Source: Bettongia penicillata ogilbyi (lineage: Eukaryota; Chordata; Mammalia; Diprotodontia; Potoroidae). Taken from it: DNA of 64,000 nucleotides. Location: assembly GCA_023548195.1 (NCBI GenBank), contig JAJHZJ010000220.1:379279-443278 (forward strand). The letters run 5' to 3'. The notes under the pieces are model-generated. The model saw only the letters and a list, made by a program, of their open reading frames with translations, ran no database searches and had not been told where the DNA came from. The translations under genes and the position numbers were made by a program. This document shows, piece after piece, positions 47,936 to 58,149 of this stretch (the stretch's first letter is position 1; each line of letters opens with the position of its first letter).

Positions 47936-48498
47936 TGGAGTGCTAATGTGATATTCATAGTGCCTACAACATATTGCCAGCACCATTTTGAATCATGAAA
48001 TATAACAGATTCTCCCCAAGGAAGTCAGAACTAAAACATTTATTCAATCAGAAAAAAAAAAAAAAAAAAAAAAACAAATTCCAACACCAGAAAGCCAAAT
48101 CCATCATAGTAACAAAGAAATCAATACATGATAACAATGCAGCGGGCAACACAATCCCCAAGATTTTGCTCTGCTAGGTTTTGCACAAACCATCTCACTT
48201 AAACAAAGTCACAAACAAGCTTTCCAGTCATGCTAGTTGCCTCCTCTTTCTTTCCCAGCTCTAACTGCTCCCTGTCTAACTTCCTCCCAACTGTGTTCCA
48301 GCTTCACCTTTCATGCTTTTCTTATTTCACCTTTGATGCTCCATTCCTTCCTGTTCCACCCATTCATCAAAGTCCTCGCACCAGAGTTTTCTTGTGAGTC
48401 AAGCTTCCATGTGACTCAAGCAGGTCATGCAGGCCTATTAATGAATGGGAAAGATCTTCCCATATAAATTACCATTACATTCTTTAAATTACCATTAA
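47936..48498 (-). repeat. Solo LTR of the ERV-L-like family with terminal duplication
   Basis: It matches the provirus LTRs from TGGAG at 47936. The terminal 'aaattaccatta' motif occurs twice (about 48467-48477 and 48487-48497), separated by 'cattctt'-type sequence. Using the second copy as the end gives identical 5-bp flanks AGTGA (47931-47935 and 48499-48503). An internal A run of about 23 bases lies near 48052-48074. Confidence 0.85.
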
Positions 48499-48604
48499 AG
48501 TGACTTTACATTGGTTCTTTGGTTAATAAATAACCTTGCAATATGGAAGATAAAATACATAAAACAACATAACTAATGCATGAAAATTTAAAAAAAATAT
48601 ATTT

Positions 48605-48680
48605 GATATATGTTTGTATATATACCCACACACATATGTGTACATATATATGAATATATATATATATATATATACTTTTT
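48605..48680. repeat. (TA)n-rich simple repeat
   Basis: Imperfect TATA/CACA sequence with a pure (AT) tract near 48655-48674. Confidence 0.9.
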
Positions 48681-48839
48681 TCTAAAGCTATTTAATAAGT
48701 CCATTGCATATTTTTCTAGAGAAAGCGAGTTTCCAGACACTTTCAAATATTTAAACATTTCCATTATCTGGCTACAAAAACTGAATAATATGCTTTTTTT
48801 CTGCCCTGAACATTACAGTGTTTGAGCTTTATTTATTTG

Positions 48840-51235
48840 CATTTTTAAAATTAATTCATTTATTTTTAATTTTCCACACTCACTTCCACAAGATTTTGAG
48901 TTCTAAATTTTCTCTCCATCTTTCCCCTCCACTTGCCCCAATACTATGCATTCTGATTACCCCTTCCCCAAATCTGCCCTCCCTTCTATCACACCTTTCC
49001 CTTCTCTCATACCCTTCCCATTTATTTTCCTGCAGGGCAGAAACATTTCTATAACTAATTGCTTGTATGTCTTATGTCCAAGTTGAATGTAAAAACAATT
49101 TTTAACATTCTTTTTTTAAAAAAATTGAGTTCCAACTTTTCTCCTTTCCTCTCTCCCCATCCATCCCCACTGACTGAGAAAGGAAGCAATTTGATGTAGG
49201 TTTTAGATGGCTAGTCATGCAAAATACTTCCAAAACAGTCATGTTGGGAAAGACTAACTATATTTCCCTCCATCCTCTCCTGCCTGTGATTTATTCTATT
49301 CTCTCTTCAGACCCTGATCCTCCTCAAAAGTATTTATCTCTAAGTACTCCCTCCTCTAATTTGCCTTTCCTTCTATCATACCCTGAATACCCACTTATTC
49401 CCTTCCCCCTACTTTCCTTTAGTGTCAGATAAGATTTTCATATCAAATTGAGTATGCATGTTATTCCTTCCTTAAGCCAAATGTGATGAGAGTAAGGTTC
49501 GCTCTTTCCCTCTCACCTTCCCCTTTCCACTCCATTGAAAAAGCTTTTTCTTGCTTCTTTTATGTGAGATAATTTACCCCATTCATAATTTACCTCTCTT
49601 TCTCCTTCTTCCAATATATTCCTCTTTCATCCTTTAATTTTATTTTTTATATATCATTCCTTCATATTCAACTCATCCTGTATCCTCTCTCTATATTTAT
49701 GTAATCCCTCCAACTACCCTAATATTGAGAAAAGTCTCAAGAGTCAAAAATATAGTCTTTCCGTGTAGGAATAAAAACAGTTCAACTTTAGTAAATCCCT
49801 TATGACTTCTCTTTCCTGTTAACCTTTTTATGTTACTTTTGATTCTTGTGTTTAAAGGTAAATTTTCTACTCAACTCTGGCCTTTTCATCAAAAATGCTT
49901 GAAAGTCCTCTATTTCATTGAATAATCATTTTGCCCTGAAGGATTATACTCTGTTTTGCTCTGTAGCTAATTCTTGATTTTAATCCTAGCTCCTTTGACC
50001 TGTGGAATATCGTATTTTAAGTCCTCTTATCCCTTAAGGTAGAAGCTGTTATATCTTATGTTATCCTGATTGTATTTCCATAGTAGTCAAATTGTTTCTT
50101 TCTGGATGCTTGCAATATTTTTTCCTTGACTTGAGAGCTCTGGAATTTTGCTACAATATTTGTAGGAGTTTTCCTTGATGATCTCTTTTAGGATGCTATT
50201 ACTGGATTCTTCTAATATCTACTTTACCCTCTGCTTCTAGAATGTTAAGGCAGTTTTTCTTAAAAATTTCTTGAAAGATGATGTCTAGAATCATTTTTCA
50301 TCATGGTTTTCAGGTAGTCTAATAATTTTTAAATGTTCTCTCCTGCATATACTTTCCAGTACAGTTATCTTTTTTTCCAATGAGATATTTCACATTGTTT
50401 GCTATTTTCTTCATTCCTTTGGTTTTATTTCATTTTTTTTTATTTTTTCATAAACTCATTACCTTACATCTCACCTATTCTAATCTTTATGGAATCATTT
50501 TCTTCAATCAACTTTTAGACCTCCACTTACATCTGGCCAATGCTCTTTTTAAGGCATTGTTCTCCTCATTGACTTTTGGATCTCTTTTGCCATTTGGTTT
50601 AGTCTATTTTTAAGATTATTTTCTTCAGCATTTTTGAGTCACCTTCAGCAAGCAGTTGAATCATTTTTTATGGTTTTCTTGCTCTCATTTCATTTTCTAA
50701 TTTTTGCTCTACTTCTTTTACTTGATTTTCAAAATCCTTTTGAGGTCTTCCATAGCCTGAGACCAATTCATACTTTTCTTGCAGGCTTTGAATATAGGAG
50801 CTTTGACTTTTGTCATTTTCTTCTGTTTATATATTTTGGTCTTCCTTGTCACCAAAGTGAGATTCTATAGCGTGATTCTTTTTTCTGGATTTTGCTCATT
50901 TCCCCAACCATTTACTTGATTTTTTACTTTTTTGTCAAGGTTCTCTGCTTCCAGTGGGGGTGGGGGTGTACACAATATGTGGACCTAGAGCTCCAGAAAC
51001 AGCCACTGCCTCTGCCCCTACTGCTGCTGCCATAGGCTCCTCCAATCCCTCTACATTCCTGGTGGTGGAGTCAGATCACTCTAGTCTTTCATACAGGTCT
51101 GAAAGGTTTTTTTTCACTGGCCTTCCAATTTGTCCTTAATGTTTTTGGGTTGTAACATCTGGAAACTGTCACAGGTGCCAGAGATTGAGTCCCCTTGAGG
51201 CCTACTCAGGCTCCATTTGTGATGGTTGCCCCAGT
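48840..51235 (-). mobile_element. Half-L1 (HAL1)-like element: 5'UTR, ORF1, no ORF2
   Basis: Minus-strand order: a GC-richer 5'UTR (about 50930-51235), ORF1 sequence (about 49900-50900; coiled-coil and RRM/CTD regions recognisable against the copies at 0.5-1.3 kb and 9.8-12 kb), a pyrimidine-rich stretch without endonuclease or RT similarity (49100-49900), and the LINE-type 3' end (48840-49090). At about 2.4 kb with no ORF2 domains, this matches the half-L1 concept: an L1 derivative keeping ORF1 and relying on L1 ORF2p. ORF1 has many stops. Confidence 0.65.
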
Positions 51236-51239
51236 CAGA

Positions 51240-52345
51240 AACAGAAAACTGGGAAAGAATCTTTACAAGCAATGTCTCTGATAAAGGCCTCATTTCTAAA
51301 ATATGTAGAGAACTGAGTCAAGTTGATGAGAATACAAGTCATTCTCCAGTTGATAAATGGTCAGAGAATATGAATAGGTAGTTTTCAAAGGAAGAAATTA
51401 AATCTATCTATAGTCATATAAAAATCTTCTAAATCACCATTGATTGGAGTAATGTAAATCCAACAACTGTGAGGTACCACATCACACATATCAGATTTGT
51501 TTACATGATAAAATAGGAAAATGAAAAATGCTGGGGAAAGATGTGCGAAAATTGAAATACTAATGCATTGTTGGTGGAGTTGTGAACTCATTCAATCATT
51601 CTTGAGAGCAATTTGGAACTATGCCCAAAGGCCTATGAAAATGTTCATGCCCTTTGACCCAGCAATATCACTTCCAGGTCTGTATCCCAAAGAGATGGTA
51701 CAATTGGTAAAAGGACCAATTTTGTACAAAAGTTCTTACAGTAGCTCTTTTTTTTGTGGTGGCAAATAATTGGAAATTGAGAAGATGATCATCAGTTGGG
51801 GAATGGCTGAATAAGTTGTGGTATTTGAATGTAATGAGGTATATTCCATTATGTTGTAAGAAACAATGAGCAGGCAAACTTCAAAAAAACCTGGAAAAAC
51901 TTGAAAGAACTAATGCTGAGTGAAGTAAGCAGAACCAAAAGAACACTGTACGTAGTAATAGTAACTAATTGACTACTGACTAATTTTGAACAACTTATTT
52001 ATTCTTAGTACTACAAGGATTCAAGACAACTTGAAAGGACTCATGATGAAAAATACTGTCCACATCCAGAAAAAAGAACTTTGAAATCCAAATGCAGAGA
52101 AGCATAGTATTTGCTCTCTCTCTTTGCTTTCTTTGTTTTTGTGTGTTATTCTTTCTCCTGGTTTCTCCCTTTGACTCATTCTTCTTTAAAACATGACTAA
52201 TGTGAAAATAGGTTCAATATTAACGCATACGTAGAACCTGTATCAATTTACATGCTGTCTTGGGGTAGGTGGAGAAGAGAAATTTTGAACTCAAAATTTT
52301 ATGGTAGTGAATGCTTCAAAATAAATAAATTTTAAAAAAGAAAAG
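51240..52345 (+). mobile_element. 5'-truncated L1, ORF2 C-terminus and 3'UTR
   Basis: It parallels 6800-7890 and 15281-15990: 'gataaaggcctcatttctaa', the cysteine-rich segment ('aaatgctggggaaagatg'), 'ccctttgacccagcaatatc', 'aatgctgagtgaa', then a 3'UTR ending in 'aaataaataaattttaaaaa'. It abuts the oppositely oriented element at 51235 directly. Confidence 0.85.
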
Positions 52346-52664
52346 AAGGTACCTGGCTTGAAGATATGATGAATAAGTCCAAAAGAATATAGCTAGACAG
52401 TTGGACTATGCACCCACCACATTTAAATATGTTCTTATGTTTAATTCAAATGAGTAAACATATAAAGTTTTCCTCCATAAAATTAATAAATTGACAGCTT
52501 TTAAAGATGACACCACTCACAAGCTTACTTACGAAGGTAATAATTCACAGCAAATCTCATTTTCCTAGACAGAAGTTTAGATTTGGATATCATTTTGCCT
52601 AAAAGATTTTTTAAAATAGCATTTCATGTTTTTCTCAATTATGTCAAGACAATCTAGAGCATTC

Positions 52665-55350
52665 GTTTTTACAAAATTTTAAGTTTCAAACTTTTCTCCC
52701 TCCTTCCTTCTTCTCTCTTCTGAAAATGGTAGGCAATTTGATACAGGTTATAGATGTTCTATTATTAAAACATATTTTCATATTCATCACAGTTATTAAG
52801 AAGAAACAGATTAAAAGGTTAAAAAGAAGAAAACAGGAAAGAACTAAAATAAGTGAAAAAATATGCTTCTTTATGCATTCAGAGTCCATTTGTTCTTTAT
52901 CTGAATGTAGATAATATTTTCTTTTGCTAAGTAGTTTGTACTTTTCTTGGATTATTTTCTTGCTGAAAAGAGCTGAGTCAGTCATAGTTGATTATCACAC
53001 AATATTGCTGATACTGTATAGAATGGTTTCCTGGTTCTGCTCATTTCACTTTGCATCAGTTTGTGCAAGTCTTTCCAGGTTTTTCTGAAATCTTCCTTTT
53101 CATAATTTCTTATTGTATAATTATATTCCATTACATTCATGTATCAGAGCTTGTTAAGCCATTCCACAAGATGCATATCCCTTCAATTTCCATTATTTTG
53201 CCACCACAAAAAGACTACTATAAATTTTTATGCATGTGTTCTTTTCCCTCTTTTAAAATCTCTTTGGGATACAGAACTAACAGTGATATCACTCAATTAA
53301 AGGCTATGCACAATTTGGTTGCCCTTTGAGCATAGTTTCAAATTGCTCTCCAGAATGGTTGGGTAAGTTCACAACTCCACCAAGGGTGCATTAGTGTCCC
53401 AATTTTCCCACGTCCTCTCCAATATTTATCAGTTTTCTTTTCTGTCACATTAGCCAATCTGATAGGTGTGAGGTAGTATCTCAGAGCTGTTTTCACCTGC
53501 ATTTCTCTAATCAGAAATGAGTTAGAGCAGTTCTTTTTATGACTATGGATAGCTTTGATTTTTTCATCTGAAAGCTGCCTGTTCCTATCCTTTAACCATT
53601 TATCAATTGGAGAATGACTTGTATTCTTACAAAGTTGACTCAGTTCTCTATATTTTTAAGAAATGAGTCCTTTATCAGAAACACTTTCTGTAAAGATTGT
53701 TTTCCAGTTTTCTGCTTTTCTCCTAATATTGGTTGTATTGGTTTGGTTTTTACAAAAGCTTTTTATTTTCATATACTCAAAGCTATGTATTTTATATTTC
53801 ATAATGCCTATCACTTACTTAACTTATCCTCTAATAATTTGGATGCTATACTATTCGGTGTATATGTGTGTGTGTGTTTGTGTGTGCATATGTGTGTATG
53901 TTTGTGTATATTTTATATATGTATATATATATATATATGTATATATGCACATTATATATGTGTGTATGTATATTTCTTAGTATTGATATTGCTTCATCAC
54001 CTATGGTGCCTCTTAGCAAACTTGTCTGAGATCATGATTGGTATCCCAGATTTTTTTTCATCTGAAGCATAATAGATTCTGCTACAGCCCCTTACCTTTA
54101 TTCTGTGTATGTCTCTATGCTTCAAATGGATTTCTTGTAAATAACATAATGTAGAATTCTGGTTTTTGATCTACTCTACTATATGATTCCATTTTATGAG
54201 AGAGTTCATCCCATTCACATTCACTGCTATGGTTACTAACTGTGTGTTTTGCTCCATCCTTTTCTTCCTCCTCTTGATCCTTTCTCTCCTTTCACACTTT
54301 TCCTCAACAGTGCTTTACTTCTGTCTGCCACTTCTTCAGATCTCCCCTTTATCCTGTTAGCTGACCACCCCCTCACTTAATTCTTTCCCTGCTACTGGGG
54401 GTAAGATACATTTCTATATACAATTGCTTGTGTATATTATTCCTTCGTTGAGCCAATACTGATTAGTCAAATTGAAGCAATCCCAGTGACCCAGCCTCCC
54501 ATCTTGACCTCCATTGTAATAGGTCTTGTACACTCTCTTCATGTGAAATAATTTACCTCGTTCTACTTCTTCTTTCTTTCTGCACCAAAATTTACCTTAC
54601 ACTCATAACCTCTGTGTTTGCTCCTTCTAGCTATACTATTAGTGGTACGTTTAAAAAATGATTAAAGCTATCTTCTTCCCTTTTAGGGATGCAAACAGCT
54701 TAGCTCTATTGAAGCCCTTATATTTTCTTTTTTTTTTTCTTTATACCTGTTCATGCTTCTCTTGGGTCTTTGATATTGGAGATAAAATTTTTGGTTTAAT
54801 TCTGGGCTTCTCCTCATGAGAACTTGAAATTCTTTTATTTCATTGAATAATCATTTTCACCCCTTGATGTATTATGCTTAATTTTGTTATAAGTAATTCT
54901 TGATTGTAGTCCTAGTTTCTTTGCCCTCCAGAATATCATGTTCATGACCTCTAATCTTTTATGTTGCAGAAGCTAAGTCTTGTGTAATTCTGATTTCAGT
55001 TCCCTCATAATTTAAATGGGGGTTTTTTTGGTCACTAACAGTATTTTTTCCTTGACCTCGTAGTTCTGATATTTGGCAATGATGTTTCTTGAAATTTTGA
55101 TTTTGGGATCTCTTTCTGAGGCAATTTTTGTAGCCTTTTAACACCTATTTCCCCCTCTTGTTCTAGGATACCAGGGTTGTTTTACAGGTACTCCTTTTCA
55201 TGTATCCATTGATTCTGATATTGTCTCTCCTGGATCCATTTTCCAGATCAATTGTTTTTCCCATGAGGTATTCTATTTTTTTTCCATTTTTTTTGAATTT
55301 GTTTGATTGATTCAATGATGCATTTGGAATCTTTCTCAGCAAAATTCTGA
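52665..55350 (-). mobile_element. L1-type element with ORF1 and a partial ORF2
   Basis: On the minus strand, ORF1 (about 54850-55350, including 'IRITQDLASAT' and 'KKHHCQISELRGQGKN') is followed by the same pyrimidine-rich stretch as at 1-480 (54080-54850), then ORF2 C-terminal sequence (about 53000-53800; complement of 'ctccagaatggttgggtaag' and 'ctttgggatacagaactaac') and a 3'UTR to about 52665. RT and endonuclease are absent. A GT/AT microsatellite sits at 53868-53970. Confidence 0.75.
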
Positions 55351-55592
55351 GAGGTCAACACTTGGTAAATATTATTTAGTTCCATCATCTGGAGTGCCCT
55401 TTGTCTATGGCTCTCATTCATCAAAACAGAAGTGCAGGTGTTTTTTTTTTTTTATTTAGTTAATTGTTGTGTTTTTTTTTTTGTTAGGAGTCCATTTTCT
55501 CTGAGATTTTCCAAATTGGTGAATGAGTGAAGAAAAACATAATGTTCCCTCATCTATCCTGAGCTGTGATCCTTCTAAGCTCAAATAGGTTG
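55351..55592. other. Short flank, T-rich
   Basis: Possibly residual L1 5' sequence; includes T runs at 55441-55453 and 55473-55482. Confidence 0.4.
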
Positions 55593-55656
55593 AGAGACAG
55601 AGAGAGATAGAGACAGAGAGAGAGAGACAGAGAGACAGAGACAGAGACAGAGAGAC

Positions 55657-55689
<33 letters not shown>

Positions 55690-55718
55690 GAGAGGAGGAG
55701 GAGGAGGAGGAGGAGGAA
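55593..55718. repeat. (GACAGA)n/(GA)n followed by (GAG)n
   Basis: A purine-rich compound array of GACAGA, GAGA and finally AGG/GAG units. Serine/leucine-rich open frames on the opposite strand are artefacts of this array. Confidence 0.95.
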
Positions 55719-55719
55719 A

Positions 55720-57040
55720 ACTCCTAGTTTTAGTGTTATCCTTCCTGTCACCCATCCTGAAGTCAAAATAGTGTCTTCTTGGCACATACAATATATGATT
55801 CTGTTTAAGCAGGAGATATCCCTTACTTCTAACTAGTATTTCTTACTAAGATTTCTTTTTATTCCAACTCTTTACCCTGTAGTCTTTTCAAATTCATGTT
55901 TTCCCCAAAACATGATATTTTAAGCAAACAGAAAATGCTACCAATATTACTCACAATTTGTGTTCTACATTTCTTTCTTTTTAAATATAAATAGATCATC
56001 ACAGAAGAGAATTTGGAAAGAGGTGAACTTTTGGGAATTCCAAACATTAAGAAGTAAGGACATAATGTGGATTGCCAGACTGCAGATTCATTAAGATTTG
56101 AATTAAGAAGCCAATAAACCATACTTCTAATATAGATCCTCAAGTCTTTCCTGTCCATCCTTCACTGAATGTGGCATTATACATTCTCAGTTAGGTGAAA
56201 TTGGCCCTTCTCTGTACTGGATAATCAGGGTTCCAGTTCTGGATGCATGCATCCAGATAATTGACCCAAGTGAGGTTAATCTTCAGTAGTCTTAGTTCAG
56301 TATTTCTTGAATACATTTGTAACCATGTCAAGGAGATGATGCAACTGGTTATTTACTTACAAGCATTTGCAAACCCTCAGAATGATGAAGAAACTTTAAG
56401 TCATCAATAATCCCAGGATTCCTCCCTTTTTTCTTCTTTTCCTGCCCCAATGTAATATATTTGGTCTGCAATCAAATACATAAAAATGCGTTGCATTTCG
56501 AATCACAGTCATTAAAAACGTTAAGAGAATATCAGTGGAAAAGAATAGCTATTGATGGTCAAAACCAGTGAAACCTCCTACAAAGTAGGCGTAATTAGTA
56601 GCCTGAATCAGTTATTGTGCAGTCAAATCCTCCTTCCCCCTACCCTCAGATTACCATGCATATATACATATGCATATATTTATAATCTATAATTCAATAC
56701 GTGATGATTCAAAGTTATAAAGAAAATGCTTCCAAAAGAAAAAAAAATAGCACTAAATATTGTAGTACTGCAGGAAAGGAAGAAATGCATTTAAAGCAAC
56801 GATGAAAATGGCGTGCAGTATAATTACCTGAAATTGCTATTCGCTTGACACCCTGACACTAATTTTATTCAAGCCATTGGGAAATAAAATTTTAAAAGCA
56901 TTCCTTTCCGAACGTCAGAGCTTGGGTAGGTGGGTGGGTGGGGAGTTTAGGGGATAGGGAGGGTGGAGGCAGAAAGGAAAGGGTAAACTTTCCAGTATCC
57001 AAAAAAGGAAAAAAAAAATTAAACAGTCCATTTAGGATAA
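55720..57040. other. Upstream region of SLITRK1
   Basis: No gene. The last 300-400 bp, close to the predicted promoter, lack recognisable repeats and hold homeodomain-like 'taatta' (56594) and 'ctaatttta' (56861) sites. An enhancer or proximal promoter is plausible but unproven. Confidence 0.4.
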
Positions 57041-57045
57041 ACGCC

Positions 57046-57052
57046 TATATAG
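57046..57052 (+). promoter_or_regulatory. SLITRK1: Candidate TATA box of SLITRK1
   Basis: 'TATATAG' within 'cctatatagatc' on the sense strand, about 1.1 kb upstream of the start codon. A start site about 30 bases downstream (near 57080) would give a leader of about 1.07 kb. Position is by motif only; cap-based data are needed. Confidence 0.4.
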
Positions 57053-57485
57053 ATCGACAGCCTTTAATGCCAACATTTTTAACGCTTGCCCTGTACGTAG
57101 ATTGATTTTTTTTTCCTCCAGCATTCCCTCAGCAGATGAATTTTTGCTACTGCAGATCAGCAGAGGGTGTCAGATCTTTCAGAGTGCACCAGGCTGGAAC
57201 AAGCAGAGCTTCTTAGTAACTCTCTTTTTCCCCTCCCCACTCTCGCTCTTTCTCCCTTCTTCTCTCTCAACCCCCCTACCCCCTTTCTGAGTAATTCAGA
57301 AAGAGCAGAAGAAAGAGAAGCAAAACAAGGGAGGAAGAAGCGCTAGTTAGGGAGAAGAGAGGGGAACCCGAGAAAAGAACAGAACACGAGAAGAGGGGGA
57401 AGGATGGACAACCACAAAACGCAGCAATTGCGGAAATTTTGCAGCGCCATTGGCTCGGCAGCTGTTCCTTAGGCTGGGGCGTGAT

Positions 57486-57514
57486 TTCAGCACCAAGGGG
57501 AACTGGACAGCACC
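57486..57514 (+). promoter_or_regulatory. Expanded-spacing REST/NRSF (RE1) site
   Basis: Two RE1 half-sites in the correct order and orientation: TTCAGCACC at 57486-57494 and GGACAGCACC at 57505-57514. Their starts are 19 bases apart, against 11 in the canonical RE1. REST is known to bind expanded half-site pairs (16-19 spacing) as well as the canonical form. REST represses neuronal genes outside neurons, which suits SLITRK1. Occupancy is inferred. Confidence 0.6.
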
Positions 57515-57840
57515 CAGAGGGGACTCCTAGGCAGAGAGCAAGAGCAGCAGGAGCCGCTGCAGCAGCAGCTACAGCATTCAGCATCAGCATCAGCAGCCGG
57601 AAACCCTGCTTTGTAACAGAAAAGGCAAGGTCAGTCCGAGGCATAGCCATGCACAGTCAGTTCGCCTGTACTATGCTGCACTCAGCCTTCTGGTGTGTCT
57701 AACATGCACTTGCTTCCAATTCCTAGCATTGTTACCATTCAGATTAGTGAAGACAACTAGCAGAGATTCGACAGTTACGGGTTTTATTTATTTATTTTTT
57801 TAACTACTTTTGGTGGTATCAAAGGGGAGGGAGGGAGGAT

Positions 57841-57904
57841 TTTTTCTTTTTTTTTTTCTTTTTTTTCTTTCTTTCTTTTTCTTTTTCTTTTTCTTTTTTT
57901 TTTT
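57841..57904 (+). repeat. Pyrimidine tract (T-rich with C)
   Basis: About 64 bases of almost only T and C on the sense strand. It could be a simple repeat in the leader or a polypyrimidine tract ahead of a cryptic or real 3' splice site. Confidence 0.85.
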
Positions 57905-58066
57905 GCGTGCCTTGCACAACGTGCCTGGATAGTTTGTGGATTTAATTATTGACTGGCGTCTGGACCGTTGCAGTGTGCGGGGGGAGGAGGGAGGAAAGAA
58001 TCCACCCCCCCCAAAAGAAAGCTTTTTTTTTTCCTTCTTCCTTGGGTTCGGACACTGAAGTGGTAA

Positions 58067-58147
58067 ATGAACTTGAACTGTGTCTGTGGCGAACAGGATG
58101 ATTGCTGTTACTTTGTTATGAGATCGGGGATGAATCGTTCAGTTTAA
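58067..58147 (+). CDS. Upstream ORF in SLITRK1 leader (26 codons)
   Basis: ATG at 58067, then 25 further codons and TAA at 58145-58147, two bases before the SLITRK1 ATG at 58150. Two internal in-frame ATGs (58118, 58130) could also initiate it. A second overlapping uORF (58098-58121, 7 codons, A at -3) terminates with TGA overlapping the ATG at 58118 (ATGA). The start at 58067 has weak context (T at -3), whereas 58118 and 58130 have G at -3. A ribosome finishing here would stop practically on the main start codon. Such uORFs usually lower or condition translation of the main frame. Whether the peptide is made is unknown. Confidence 0.45.
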   Translation: MNLNCVCGEQDDCCYFVMRSGMNRSV

Positions 58148-58149
58148 AA

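Larger units (their letters stand above)
57080..58149 (+). other. SLITRK1: Probable SLITRK1 5' leader
   Basis: GC-richer than its surroundings, without interspersed repeats. It holds a CAG-rich stretch (about 57536-57600), a widely spaced RE1-like pair (57486-57514), a splice-donor-like 'aaggtcagt' at 57628, a long pyrimidine tract (57841-57904) and several upstream ATGs. The 5' boundary is inferred from the TATA-like motif. Confidence 0.5.

Noticed and set aside
48840..52345. Twin-priming inversion of one L1 across 51235
   Set aside because: The left, inverted part includes its own 3' end, so the two parts are separate elements rather than one twin-primed insertion.
55456..55791. Leucine/serine-rich open frames on the minus strand
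   Set aside because: Artefacts of the GACAGA/GAG array.
57276..57650. 124-codon minus-strand open frame in the SLITRK1 leader
   Set aside because: Alanine/leucine-rich shadow of CAG/GCT-rich and purine-rich leader sequence; no domain.
58102..58149. A 16-codon N-terminal extension of SLITRK1 beginning at TTG
   Set aside because: No in-frame ATG exists there; the ATG at 58150 gives the family's normal signal peptide and length with good context.
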